Of a stretch of DNA of 64,000 bases, positions 27,592 to 37,733 are shown piece after piece; position 1 is the first letter of the stretch, and the number at the start of each line of letters is the position of its first letter. The DNA comes from Pseudomonas abietaniphila (GTDB lineage: Bacteria > Pseudomonadota > Gammaproteobacteria > Pseudomonadales > Pseudomonadaceae). The position numbers and the translations under genes are program-made. Under the pieces are notes generated by a model. It made no database searches, was not told the DNA's origin, and worked only from the letters and a program-made list of their open reading frames with translations. The stretch covers positions 124,001 to 188,000 of the forward strand of contig NZ_FNCO01000013.1 in NCBI RefSeq assembly GCF_900100795.1, written 5' to 3'.

Positions 27592-28440
27592 TTGTCGCCG
27601 GTGCACATGGAAACCATCACCATGCAGGACGCACTCATTTCTTTCCGACAGTTCGATGTGCTCTATCAATATCGTACGACGCTCGTTAATTTGCCGCAGC
27701 AAGCGGATCGGATAATAAAGCGGTTGGGGATCGCCACTGACCCGCGGTTTTTGACGGTTTATCAACCGGCACTCAACGAGACGCTTTGGCTCGCAAGTAA
27801 CCGGCTGACACAGTGGCCCGACCTCTCCCCAATTTACCCTCGCGCTTTCCATGATCAGCAACGGCTGAATACTGATATCCGTCAGTTCAATGCCATCTTT
27901 GAAGCCACGCTTGCGTCCATGCCTGCCGCAGAACGTAGAGCCCCTCTTTCAAGCCTCGACTTGCGCAAACAGCCTTTTTTGCTGGAGGGCAAGCTGTTGG
28001 TCCTCACGGTAGGACCTGCCTGGCCATTTGCTCAGCAGATGAAAACCAGGGTGTCGCAGACCTATATGACGTTCGAAAGCGCCGCAGGTACTCTCAATCA
28101 ACTGCATCAGAACAATCGGGAAATCCTGCCGCGTTTCATGGACTTCATGCGCGGCGCCCTTGAAACGTACATCCGCAAAAATAAACCCGATCAGAACCAG
28201 GGCGATACGAATACCGCTGCCCTTAACGCCGAGATCACGCTAATCGCCCAACAGCAGCAGAGTCTGATTCAAGCCACCGAGCAACTGAGTGAAGGATTCA
28301 CGCGTTTGGTGAGCATGCAGAGCACTGCTTTGAGGGAGTTCAGCACGCTGTTTTCCACAATCTCCAGGGCCGATTTCCAGTTGATGGTGGAACTTGCCAT
28401 CCCTTCCCTGAATGAGGCCGAGCTAACGGCGCGGCACTGA
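27592..28440 (+). CDS. Unknown helical protein, third gene of the toxin operon
   Basis: I do not recognise this 282-residue protein. It has no signal peptide, no membrane segment and no Cys, is predicted mainly alpha-helical, and has a Gln-rich stretch near residue 225 (AQQQQSLIQATEQLSEG). The start is uncertain: the TTG at 27592 has AAGGGA 6 bases upstream, while ATG codons at 27607 and 27622 lack a clear site. It lies 45 bases after the subunit-B frame and shares its lower GC content, so it is probably co-transcribed. A chaperone, an immunity protein or a third pore component are possible roles; none can be read from the sequence. Confidence 0.6.
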   Translation: MSPVHMETITMQDALISFRQFDVLYQYRTTLVNLPQQADRIIKRLGIATDPRFLTVYQPALNETLWLASNRLTQWPDLSPIYPRAFHDQQRLNTDIRQFNAIFEATLASMPAAERRAPLSSLDLRKQPFLLEGKLLVLTVGPAWPFAQQMKTRVSQTYMTFESAAGTLNQLHQNNREILPRFMDFMRGALETYIRKNKPDQNQGDTNTAALNAEITLIAQQQQSLIQATEQLSEGFTRLVSMQSTALREFSTLFSTISRADFQLMVELAIPSLNEAELTARH

Positions 28441-28459
28441 TATTCCGGGCACAAAAAAA

Positions 28460-28483
28460 CCCGCGATCACTCGCGGGCTTTTT
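28460..28483. terminator. Bidirectional terminator between the toxin operon and speC
   Basis: CCCGCGA-TCAC-TCGCGGG with A7 before (28453-28459) and CTTTTT after. It lies between convergent stop codons at 28440 and 28501, so it can serve both strands. Confidence 0.9.
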
Positions 28484-28500
28484 GCGTTGCGGCATCACAC

Positions 28501-29664
28501 TTAGATGTAGAAGGACTTCAATGGCGGGAAGCCGTTGAACTCCACAGCGCTATAGCTGGTGGTATACGCGCCGGTCGACAGCCAGTACAGGCGATCACCG
28601 ATGGCCAGGTTGAGCGGCAGGCCGTACTTGTAGTTCTCGTACATGATGTCGGCGCTGTCGCAGGTTGGACCAGCGATCACGACTTCTTCGACTTCGCCTT
28701 TCTTCTCGGTCCAGATCGGGAACTTGATGGCTTCGTCCATGGTTTCGATCAGGCCGGAGAACTTGCCCACGTCGGTGTACACCCAGCGCTCGACCGCGGT
28801 ACGCGATTTGCGCGCAACCAGCACCACTTCGCTGACCAGAATACCGGCGTTGGCGATCAACGAACGGCCTGGCTCCAGAATGATTTCCGGCAGATCATCG
28901 CCGAAGTCTTCTTTGAGGAAGCGGATGATTTCTTCAGCGTAGGTTTCCAGGCTGTTGGTACGGGTGATGTAGTTGGCCGGGAAGCCGCCACCCATGTTGA
29001 TCAGCTTGAGCTCGATGCCGTCTTCTTCTTTCAGACGTTCGAAGATGACCTTCACTTTGGCAATCGCGGCGTCCCACACGCTGATGTCGCGCTGCTGCGA
29101 ACCCACGTGGAACGAGATGCCGTAAGGCACCAGACCCAAGTCACGGGCCAGGATCAGCAGGTCCATGGCCATGTCGGTCTGGCAACCGAATTTGCGCGAC
29201 AAAGGCCAGTCGGCCGTGGTCGAGCCTTCGGTGAGGATGCGCACGTAGACTTTCGAGCCCGGAGCGGCCTTGGCAATGTTGCGCAGGTCGGCTTCGGAGT
29301 CGGTCGCGTACAGACGCACGCCCTTCTCGTAGAAGTAGCGAATGTCCTTGGACTTCTTGATGGTGTTGCCGTAGCTGATGCGATCCGGGCCAACGCCACG
29401 GTCCATCACTTTGTCCAGCTCGTAGATCGAGGCGATGTCGAAGCTCGAGCCTTTCTCTTTCAGAAGGTCGATGATTTCGACGGCAGGGTTGGCCTTGACC
29501 GCGTAGTAAACCTTGGCAAATTCGAAACCGGCGCGCAGGTCGTCATAGGCCTGGCTGATCATCGCGGTGTCGATGAGCACGAACGGGGTTTCTTGCTTGT
29601 CGGCAAACGCCTTCATTTTTTCGAAGGTGCTTTTCTCGAAATAGTCTTCGACCTGAATCGACAT
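28501..29664 (-). CDS. speC: Ornithine decarboxylase SpeC (fold III, alanine-racemase type)
   Basis: A 387-residue PLP enzyme that converts ornithine to putrescine. The PLP lysine is K57 in YYAVKANP; HVGSQ, MGGGFP, EPGR and the C-terminal GPTCDSADIMYENY with the active-site Cys are all present, and the Asp of CDSAD supports ornithine specificity. The ATG at 29664 has AGGAG 8 bases upstream and gives the usual family length; the longer start at 29685 adds a non-conserved extension. The same gene follows the piu locus in P. aeruginosa (PA4519). The leader shows a possible promoter, a small ORF and a terminator-like hairpin. Confidence 0.95.
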   Translation of the reverse strand: MSIQVEDYFEKSTFEKMKAFADKQETPFVLIDTAMISQAYDDLRAGFEFAKVYYAVKANPAVEIIDLLKEKGSSFDIASIYELDKVMDRGVGPDRISYGNTIKKSKDIRYFYEKGVRLYATDSEADLRNIAKAAPGSKVYVRILTEGSTTADWPLSRKFGCQTDMAMDLLILARDLGLVPYGISFHVGSQQRDISVWDAAIAKVKVIFERLKEEDGIELKLINMGGGFPANYITRTNSLETYAEEIIRFLKEDFGDDLPEIILEPGRSLIANAGILVSEVVLVARKSRTAVERWVYTDVGKFSGLIETMDEAIKFPIWTEKKGEVEEVVIAGPTCDSADIMYENYKYGLPLNLAIGDRLYWLSTGAYTTSYSAVEFNGFPPLKSFYI

Positions 29665-29705
29665 GCGGGGGACTCCTGTTGGCAAACGGTAAAAAACAAT
29701 GGGTG

Positions 29706-29864
29706 TCAGGGCCTTGCCCTCTTGAACGTCCTCCGTATCCCCACTTTGGTTCGCCTACTTCCCAAGGCTGCTCGCCGAAAGCAAAAAGGCCATCCGGTGC
29801 ACCTCCCCGGTTGGCCTTGCTGTCTCGTCGTCAGTACTTGAGCCGGATGGATCGTTTCCAGCAT
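29706..29864 (-). CDS. Possible leader ORF upstream of speC (52 residues)
   Basis: An ATG at 29864 opens a 52-codon frame ending 41 bases before the speC start. The product is Arg-rich in its second half (AALGSRRTKVGIRRTFKRAR). The frame spans the hairpin at 29783-29818, so translating ribosomes would disrupt it. No ribosome-binding site is seen, and the ATG is only a few bases after the predicted transcript start, so translation is doubtful. Confidence 0.3.
   Translation of the reverse strand: MLETIHPAQVLTTRQQGQPGRCTGWPFCFRRAALGSRRTKVGIRRTFKRARP
29783..29818 (-). terminator. Terminator-like hairpin in the speC leader
   Basis: On the minus strand AAGGCCA-A-CCGG pairs with CCGG-A-TGGCCTT and runs into TTTTT at 29787-29783. 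It lies 119 bases upstream of speC and downstream of the candidate promoter. It could terminate the upstream transporter transcript, or attenuate speC. Confidence 0.6.
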
Positions 29865-29879
29865 GGACGTTCGGCGCGA

Positions 29880-29908
29880 ACTTTAGGACTTGAGGGGTTC
29901 AAGATCAA
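29880..29908 (-). promoter_or_regulatory. Candidate speC promoter
   Basis: On the minus strand TTGATC (29908-29903), a 17-bp spacer and TAAAGT (29885-29880). Both hexamers match the sigma-70 consensus at four of six positions. It predicts a leader of about 210 bases. Confidence 0.45.
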
Positions 29909-30085
29909 CAAAAAATGTCGCTTTTCTGCCCGTTTTTGCCAGACGGGCATTCGCGTTTGTTTCATCACCCTGTAGTAACCGACCGATGTGACAGGACGAT
30001 GTTCCCCTGGCTCGCCGAAGCAGGCGATACCTTCTATCTCCCGTTCGGTACCCGACCGGTAAAAAGAGGTGCCTTGCGACATCGT

Positions 30086-30149
30086 TCGCGAATGAATTCG
30101 CTCCCACAGAAAACATGCATTCCTACTGTGGGAGCGAATTCATTCGCGA
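30086..30149. repeat. Perfect R0-type inverted repeat (24-bp arms)
   Basis: Arms at 30086-30109 and 30126-30149 are exact reverse complements around a 16-base centre, with the CTGTGGGAGCGAATTCATTC core of Pseudomonas R0/REP units. It lies 43 bases after the transporter ATPase stop codon and may serve as that operon's 3' boundary. Otherwise the gap 29665-30191 holds only the speC leader elements. Confidence 0.9.
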
Positions 30150-30191
30150 GGGCGTCAGGTCAGGCGCGAGTAACGCACCTGATCCCTTACC

Positions 30192-31376
30192 TCAAACCGA
30201 TGCCACCTGCTCTGCCACTTCCGCTGGCGAAACGATGCTGGTCTTCTTGCCCCGTGACTGGCCCGAACTCAGGTAGGCCGCAATAGACTCTTGCGTCACT
30301 TCACCCAGGAACACGTTCTCGGCATCCAGCACCGGCAGCCATGAACGGTTGAACTCGTACATGCGCGACAACAGGATGCGCAGGTGCTCGTCATATGCCG
30401 CAGTGGCGTTGAACGGACGCAGGTATTGCTCGCATGTACCGCTCTGGCGATGCAGGTCGCGGCGGCGCACGTAGCCCATGGCCTTGTTGTCGCCGTCGGT
30501 GACCACCACGTAGCGGCGGTCCTGTTCGTCCATGATCTCCAGCGCATCGGCGACCGGCGTTTCCGGGCTGACGGAAGGCGCGTTATCCGCCGCATCTTCA
30601 GCTTTCACCAGCAGCAGGCGCTTGAGGGTGCTGTCCTGACCGACGAAGTTGCTGACGAAGTCGTCGGCCGGGTGAGCCAGCAAGGTGTCCGGGTGATCGA
30701 TCTGCAGCAGTTTACCCGCGCGGAAGATCGCGATCTTGTCGCCCAGTTTGATGGCTTCGTCGATGTCGTGGCTGACCATGATCACGGTCTTGTTCAGCGC
30801 GCGCTGCATCTCGAAAAACTCGTTCTGGATCATCTCGCGGTTGATCGGGTCGACCGCGCCGAACGGTTCGTCCATCAGCAACAACGGCGCATCGGCCGCC
30901 AATGCGCGAATCACGCCGATCCGCTGTTGCTGACCACCCGACAGTTCACGCGGGTAACGGTGCAGGTACTGCTTGGGCTCAAGCTTGATCATGCTCATCA
31001 GTTCGCGGGCACGGTCGTGGCACTTCTGCTTGTCCCAGCCCAGCAGTTTGGGTACGACCACGATGTTTTCTTCGATGGTCATGTTCGGGAACAAGCCGAT
31101 CTGCTGGATCACGTAGCCAATGTTGCGACGCAAGGTCACTTCATCGAGCTGAGTGGTGTCTTCGCCGTTGATCAGCACCTTGCCGGAGGTTGGCATGATG
31201 AGGCGGTTGATCATTTTCAGCGTCGTACTTTTGCCGCAGCCCGACGGGCCGAGGAAGACGCAGATCTCGCCTTCGTTGACGGTCAGGCTCACGGAATCGA
31301 CAGCCTTCACTTCCTTGCCGTTGCTCTGGAAGGTTTTGGATAGGTTTTGAAGTTCGATCATGGTTTTGACAGTCAT
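30192..31376 (-). CDS. Osmoprotectant (betaine/choline-type) ABC transporter ATP-binding protein with CBS domains
   Basis: A 394-residue OpuCA/OsmV-type ATPase. Walker A GPSGCGKST, signature LSGGQQQR and Walker B LLLMDEPF are present, followed by a C-terminal CBS-domain pair (from about residue 265) that in this family senses ionic strength. The ATG at 31376 overlaps the upstream permease stop (ATGA) and has AAGGA 8 bases upstream, so it is preferred over the internal start at 31361. It is the last gene of a four-gene operon with ATGA overlaps. The substrate is inferred from family only. Confidence 0.9.
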   Translation of the reverse strand: MTVKTMIELQNLSKTFQSNGKEVKAVDSVSLTVNEGEICVFLGPSGCGKSTTLKMINRLIMPTSGKVLINGEDTTQLDEVTLRRNIGYVIQQIGLFPNMTIEENIVVVPKLLGWDKQKCHDRARELMSMIKLEPKQYLHRYPRELSGGQQQRIGVIRALAADAPLLLMDEPFGAVDPINREMIQNEFFEMQRALNKTVIMVSHDIDEAIKLGDKIAIFRAGKLLQIDHPDTLLAHPADDFVSNFVGQDSTLKRLLLVKAEDAADNAPSVSPETPVADALEIMDEQDRRYVVVTDGDNKAMGYVRRRDLHRQSGTCEQYLRPFNATAAYDEHLRILLSRMYEFNRSWLPVLDAENVFLGEVTQESIAAYLSSGQSRGKKTSIVSPAEVAEQVASV

Positions 31377-32026
31377 TTGAGCAATCCTTTTGGAGTCAGC
31401 GAGCGTTGCAGCCATTGCAGAAGCAGGTCAGCGAAGATGGCCAGAATGCTGACCAGTACGGCGCCGACGATGAGCATCGACATGTCGCTGCGGCTGATGG
31501 AAGCGAGGATGAGTACGCCAAGGCCACCGGCACCGATGGTGGCCGCGATGGTCATGACGCCGATGTTCATGACCACGGCGGTGCGCACACCGGCGAGAAT
31601 CACGGGCACGGCAATCGGTAGCTCGACCATGCGCAGGCGCTGACCGAAGGTCATGCCGATGCCTTTCGCGGCTTCACGAATGCCCGGCTCGACACCCGTC
31701 AGCGCCAGGTAGGTGTTGCGCATGATGGGCAACAGTGAATAAAGGAACACGGCCGTGATCGCCGGCATCGGGCCCAGGCCTTGGCCGAACTTCGAGTAGA
31801 ACGGCAGCAGCAGGCCGAACAAGGCAATCGACGGGATGGTCAGCAGCACCGTGGCACTGGCCTGCAAGGGGCCGGCGAGCACCGGAAAGCGCGTCATGAA
31901 AACGCCCAACGGCACGCCCACCAGAATGGCCAGCGACACTGCGATGCCCACCAGCGTGATGTGTTGCAGGGTCAGGTGCAGGACCTGATTCCAGTCCAGA
32001 TGGGAGAAAGCGCTAAGGAGGCTCAT
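31373..32026 (-). CDS. Osmoprotectant ABC transporter permease (second permease gene)
   Basis: A 217-residue inner-membrane protein of the OpuCB/OsmW family with five or six helices and the family loop GIREAAKGIGMTFGQRLRMVELPIAVPVI. Start and stop overlap the neighbouring genes by 4 bases each, which indicates coupled translation. It forms the channel with the other permease. Confidence 0.92.
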   Translation of the reverse strand: MSLLSAFSHLDWNQVLHLTLQHITLVGIAVSLAILVGVPLGVFMTRFPVLAGPLQASATVLLTIPSIALFGLLLPFYSKFGQGLGPMPAITAVFLYSLLPIMRNTYLALTGVEPGIREAAKGIGMTFGQRLRMVELPIAVPVILAGVRTAVVMNIGVMTIAATIGAGGLGVLILASISRSDMSMLIVGAVLVSILAIFADLLLQWLQRSLTPKGLLK

Positions 32027-32991
32027 AGTTTCTTCTCCTGCTGCTCTACGGGCGTTTGCTTGATCGGCACGCTTTCAGCGGAAGGGTTGATCGGATGCGC
32101 GCGCAGGAAGTCGGCGGCCACGACGGTAGGACTTTCGTGATCGACATCCACGCGCGCGTTCAGATCAATCATCGTCTGGTTATCCAGCAAGGCCGCCAGC
32201 GGCTTGAGTTGTTCGGCCAGTTGTGGGTGCTTGTCCAGGAATTCCTTGCGGATCACCGGCGCTGCGGTGTAGTCCGGGAAGTAGTGCTTGTCGTCGTCCA
32301 GCACCTTGAGCTTGAAGGCATTCAGCCGGCCGTCGGTGGTGTAGACGAGCCCGGCGAACACCTGACCGTTGCGCAGCGCGGTATACACCAGACCGGCGTC
32401 CATCTGGCGCGTGTTTTCACGACTCAGGTTCATGTCGTAGTGCTTGACCATACCCACCAGCCCGTCGAAGCGATTGGCGAACTCAGTGTCGAGGGCGACG
32501 ATATGATCCTTATCGGCCTCATCCTTGAGCACAGTGGTCAGTTCGGAGATGTTGTTGATCTGCGGGTACTGGCGGGCGATCTTGTCCGGCAGCGCCAAGG
32601 CATAGGTGTTGTTGAACTTGGACGGCGATAGCCAGACCAAGCCTTTCTTCGCGTCGAGTTCTTTCACCCGCTGATAGGTCTGCTCACTATCGAGCTTTTC
32701 GTTGACATGGTTGTAGGACACCAGCGAGACCCCGGTGTACTCCCAAAGCATGTCGAGCTGGCCGCTTTCCTGCGCACTGCGCGCCAGGTTACTCCCCAGG
32801 CCGCCGGTGATCTGGACCTGATACCCCTTGTCTCGCAGGTATTGCGCGGTGAGCTCGGCGAGGATGGTCTGCTCGGTGAAGACCCGTGCGCCAATGCGCA
32901 GCAGCGGTCGCTCGGCCGGTGCATCGGCCGCCTGGACAAATCCGGACAACAACAGGCCGGCGCCCAGTATCAATGTGCATAACTTCTTCAT
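32023..32991 (-). CDS. Osmoprotectant ABC transporter substrate-binding protein
   Basis: A 322-residue periplasmic OpuAC/OsmX-type binding protein with a signal peptide (MKKLCTLILGAGLLLSGFVQA). Family motifs include RIGARVFTEQTILAELTAQYL, GGLGSNLAR and LDMLWEYTGVSLVSY. The ATG at 32991 has AAAGGA upstream; the longer frame to 33273 reads into the preceding permease gene. The signal peptide contains a Cys, but not in a lipobox. Confidence 0.92.
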   Translation of the reverse strand: MKKLCTLILGAGLLLSGFVQAADAPAERPLLRIGARVFTEQTILAELTAQYLRDKGYQVQITGGLGSNLARSAQESGQLDMLWEYTGVSLVSYNHVNEKLDSEQTYQRVKELDAKKGLVWLSPSKFNNTYALALPDKIARQYPQINNISELTTVLKDEADKDHIVALDTEFANRFDGLVGMVKHYDMNLSRENTRQMDAGLVYTALRNGQVFAGLVYTTDGRLNAFKLKVLDDDKHYFPDYTAAPVIRKEFLDKHPQLAEQLKPLAALLDNQTMIDLNARVDVDHESPTVVAADFLRAHPINPSAESVPIKQTPVEQQEKKL

Positions 32992-33011
32992 GCGAATTCC
33001 TTTCTCTGCGC

Positions 33012-33725
33012 TCAACGAGCGAGGCCACGTTCCAGCCAAAGACGGCTTGCCAGCGTCACGGCGCCATCGAGGAACAGGGCCAGCAACGCGGTACACGCGG
33101 CGCCCAGTACGAGTTGCGGCTGATTGTTCAGGGCGATGCCAGGGAAGATCAGGCTGCCAAGGCTGTTGGCGCCGATCAGGAAGGCGAGCGGCGCGGTGCC
33201 GACGTTGATCGCCAGGGCAACCCGAACGCCACCGATGATGATCGGCACGGCATTGGGCAGCTCGACGCGCCACAGCACCTGACGCGGCGTCATGCCGATG
33301 CCGGTGGCGGCTTCTTTAAGGGAACCCTGAACGTTTTTGAGGCCTTCGTAGGTGTTGCGCACGATGGGCAACAGCGAGGCGAGGAACAGCGCAAAGATGG
33401 CAGGTCCGCTGCCAATACCCAGGACACCCAGAGCAATGGCCAGAACCGCGAGAGGAGGAACGGTGTTACCGATGTTGAAGATCTGCATGAAGCGTTCGGC
33501 GCGGCCAACCATGTTCGGTCGGCTCAGAACAATGCCGGTCGGGATTCCGACCACCAGTGCCGCCAGCATCGATGCCAGCACCAGCATCACGTGAGCTTGC
33601 AGATAAAAAAGCAGATCGTCCTGATACTGCCTGATAGTACTGATGCCGATCCATTGGACCAGCAGGGCCAGGAGTGCGATGACAATCACACCTCCCATTA
33701 GCCCCTTGCCATAGCGATTAGCCAC
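33012..33725 (-). CDS. Osmoprotectant ABC transporter permease (first gene of operon)
   Basis: A 237-residue permease with five or six helices and the loop SLKEAATGIGMTPRQVLWRVELPNAVPIIIGGVR. It opens the operon. The order permease-binding protein-permease-ATPase is the reverse of the opuCA-CB-CC-CD order described in Bacillus and other pseudomonads, so this is probably a separate system. Confidence 0.92.
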   Translation of the reverse strand: MANRYGKGLMGGVIVIALLALLVQWIGISTIRQYQDDLLFYLQAHVMLVLASMLAALVVGIPTGIVLSRPNMVGRAERFMQIFNIGNTVPPLAVLAIALGVLGIGSGPAIFALFLASLLPIVRNTYEGLKNVQGSLKEAATGIGMTPRQVLWRVELPNAVPIIIGGVRVALAINVGTAPLAFLIGANSLGSLIFPGIALNNQPQLVLGAACTALLALFLDGAVTLASRLWLERGLAR

Positions 33726-33990
33726 GGGCGGACTCCTTATTTCAGTCGGCGAACGCCTCGCATGGAGCTGGCCTTGTCAGGCAGTCTGCGAACGTTCGCG
33801 AAGAGCAGCGGGTGGGTCGCCGGAGAGGGTTGAACCTCGGCGAAAACACAAGCCATGAGCGCAGCTTCGTCAAGCTAACTTGCTAATTTTGCAGCCCCTG
33901 CAACGTGTCGTTACGGGGGAGTGGACGTCTCCACGGTCTGAAAGGTTCCCACGTGAGATGCTATTTGGCCACCCTTTATCGACTGAACGG
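33726..33990. other. Divergent intergenic region, no gene seen
   Basis: Between the transporter operon and prfC. It must hold the transporter promoter, but no clear -35/-10 pair stands out. The only structure I noticed is a 5-bp-arm palindrome GTGGA-CGTC-TCCAC at 33921-33934. Confidence 0.4.
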
Positions 33991-34020
33991 TTCGGTTATC
34001 GCCTTCATTTAGGCTATAAT
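33991..34020 (+). promoter_or_regulatory. Candidate prfC promoter
   Basis: A perfect TATAAT at 34015-34020 with a weak -35 (TTCGGT, 18-bp spacer) 38 bases before the prfC ATG. Confidence 0.5.
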
Positions 34021-34058
34021 CCCGGCCCTTTTTTGAATCACCTCTCGGGCGATTTCCC

Positions 34059-35642
<1,584 letters not shown>

Positions 35643-35666
35643 GCGCTGGCACCGCAATAAACCTGC

Positions 35667-35781
35667 CATGATCGTTCCCTCGCTCCGCGTGGGAATGCCG
35701 ACCGTGACGCCCCGCGTCACCCTGCTGCGGACGCGGAGCGTCCAGGGATGCATTCCCACGCAGAGCGTGGGAACGATCATG
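35667..35781. repeat. Palindromic repeat of the DUF1534-ORF type
   Basis: Ends CATGATCGTTCCC and GGGAACGATCATG are inverted around copies of CGTGGGAATGC/GCATTCCCACG and GCGGACGCGGAGCGTCC. This repeat is common in P. syringae and relatives, where its frames are often annotated as DUF1534 proteins. I treat it as a repeat, not a gene. Confidence 0.8.
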
Positions 35782-35790
35782 ACAAAACCT

Positions 35791-35923
35791 GTAGGAGCGT
35801 GGCTTGTCCCGCGATCTGCCGGGAACCGGCAGCAATACCTGAAGATCCACCACATCAGGTGCACCGCGAATGCCGGATTAACGACGGGTTCCCCGCCGAT
35901 CGCGGGACAAGCCACGCTCCTAC
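35791..35923. repeat. Inverted pair of REP units
   Basis: Forward unit GTAGGAGCGTGGCTTGTCCC at 35791 and inverted partner ending at 35923, flanking about 85 bases. It lies between the convergent prfC and ggt genes. Confidence 0.85.
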
Positions 35924-35942
35924 AGCGGCAAGCGTCATCCCT

Positions 35943-37610
35943 TCACTGCACCACCCTCCCCACTCCCCTGCCTCGCGGATCCGACGCCGTTTCGACTTTC
36001 GTGCCGTCAATCTTGATCGCCTGCACGTTGCCCATCGACCAGCCCTGATCCTTGAGGGTGTAGCCCATGGTCTTCAGCTCTTCGGCCACCGGCGTAGGCA
36101 ATGGCGCAAATTTCTCGGTGAAGATCGTGTCCTTCGGCAGCAACTGGTGATGAACACGTTGCGCCGCCACGGCGTCCTTCAACGGCATGTGGAAATCGTA
36201 AAGGTTGTTGAGCACCTGAAAGACCGTGGTGAAGATCCGCGACCCGCCCGGCGTTCCCAGCACCAGCGTCACGGCACCGTCGCGTGTCACCAGGCTTGGG
36301 CTCATCGACGACAACATGCGCTTGCCCGGCTCGATGGCGTTGGCATCGCCGCCCACCACGCCAAACGCATTGGCCACACCCGGTTTGGCGCTGAAGTCGT
36401 CCATCTCGTCGTTCATCAAAAAGCCCGCGCCTTTGACCACCACGCCACTGCCGTAATCCCAGTTCAGGGTGTAGGTGTTGCTGACCGCGTTGCCCTTGGA
36501 GTCGACGATGGAAAAGTGCGTGGTCTGGTGCGATTCAAGCCCGGGTTTAATGTGCTCGGTGGGAGAAATCGCGTTCGGGTTAACCTCATGGGCGCGCTGA
36601 ACCAGGTACACATGGTCGGTCAACTGGCTCACGGGCGCCTGTGAAAAGTCAGGGTCGCCCAAGTAGTTGGCGCGGTCGGCGAACACCCGCTTTTCGATTT
36701 CCGCCAACAGGTGAATGTAACGCGCAGAGTTGAGTGGCACGCCCTTGAAGTCGTCACTCAACTGCTGCTTGATGCCGATCAACTGCGCCAAAGCCACACC
36801 GCCCGAGCTGGGGAGTGGCGCGGTGTAGAGGGTGTTTCCGTCGAAGTTGACGCGCAGCGGCTTGCGCCATACCGCCTTGTAGTCAGCGAGATCCTGCCGG
36901 GTAATCAGACCATTGTCGTGCTGCATCTGCGCGACCAGCAGGTCGGCTGTCTCGCCTTGGTAAAACTCGTTCGCGCCCTTGTCGGCGATCCGCTCAAGCG
37001 TCTTGGCCAGTTCCGGCTGACGAAACGTCTCGCCTGCTTTCATCCCGCCGAAGTAGTCGCCAAAGTTGGTCTTGCCCTCGAGCTGTTTGATCGCGGCTTC
37101 GCCATACAGGTATTGCTTGTCGGCCACTTTGAAACCGTTTTTGGCGTAGCCGATGGCGGGTGTCAGCAACTCGGCCCACGGCAGCTTGCCAAACTTCTGA
37201 TGCGCTTCCCACAACCCCATCACCGTGCCGGGCACCCCGGATGCGCGCGCGCCCACCAGGCTCATGCCGGGGATCACGTCGCCTTTCTCATCCAGGTACA
37301 TGGTGCGGCTGGCGGCTTTGGGTGCGGTTTCGCGGTAGTCGAGAAAGTAAGGCTTACCCTTCATGAACAGGGTCATGAACCCGCCGCCGCCGATGTTGCC
37401 GGCTTCGGGATAGGTCACGGCCAGGGTGAACGCTGTGGCGACTGCCGCATCGACGGCGTTGCCGCCTTTTTTCAGGATCTGCGCGGCGACGTCGGCGCCG
37501 TACTGGTCAGGCGCTGCAACGGCCCCACCTTCCAGCACGACGGCGTACACGGGCGAACTGACGGCAAAGATGACCGACAAGGCGAGGGTCTTGAGTGTCA
37601 CGGCTCGCAT
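35943..37610 (-). CDS. ggt: Gamma-glutamyltransferase, periplasmic
   Basis: A 555-residue proenzyme that hydrolyses or transfers the gamma-glutamyl group of glutathione. It has a signal peptide (residues 1-23, ending SPVYA). The autocleavage threonine is T363 in QTTHFSIVD, which becomes the N-terminus of the small subunit. The substrate-binding GNIGGGGFM, and SSMSPSLV and GTPGGSRI of the small subunit, are present. AAGGA lies 7 bases before the ATG. It would release cysteinylglycine and glutamate in the periplasm; dipeptide uptake by the Dpp system elsewhere in the window could use the product (inference). Confidence 0.95.
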   Translation of the reverse strand: MRAVTLKTLALSVIFAVSSPVYAVVLEGGAVAAPDQYGADVAAQILKKGGNAVDAAVATAFTLAVTYPEAGNIGGGGFMTLFMKGKPYFLDYRETAPKAASRTMYLDEKGDVIPGMSLVGARASGVPGTVMGLWEAHQKFGKLPWAELLTPAIGYAKNGFKVADKQYLYGEAAIKQLEGKTNFGDYFGGMKAGETFRQPELAKTLERIADKGANEFYQGETADLLVAQMQHDNGLITRQDLADYKAVWRKPLRVNFDGNTLYTAPLPSSGGVALAQLIGIKQQLSDDFKGVPLNSARYIHLLAEIEKRVFADRANYLGDPDFSQAPVSQLTDHVYLVQRAHEVNPNAISPTEHIKPGLESHQTTHFSIVDSKGNAVSNTYTLNWDYGSGVVVKGAGFLMNDEMDDFSAKPGVANAFGVVGGDANAIEPGKRMLSSMSPSLVTRDGAVTLVLGTPGGSRIFTTVFQVLNNLYDFHMPLKDAVAAQRVHHQLLPKDTIFTEKFAPLPTPVAEELKTMGYTLKDQGWSMGNVQAIKIDGTKVETASDPRGRGVGRVVQ

Positions 37611-37733
37611 AGGGTTTCCTTAATGAGCGGAGGCGACAGCTTCGTACGCGCGTGCTGTATGGAAGCTGTCTGAACGCTGACGAGACTAAAGGTCCAGTCA
37701 CTCATTAATGATGAAACTTCCCGTAAACGCAAA

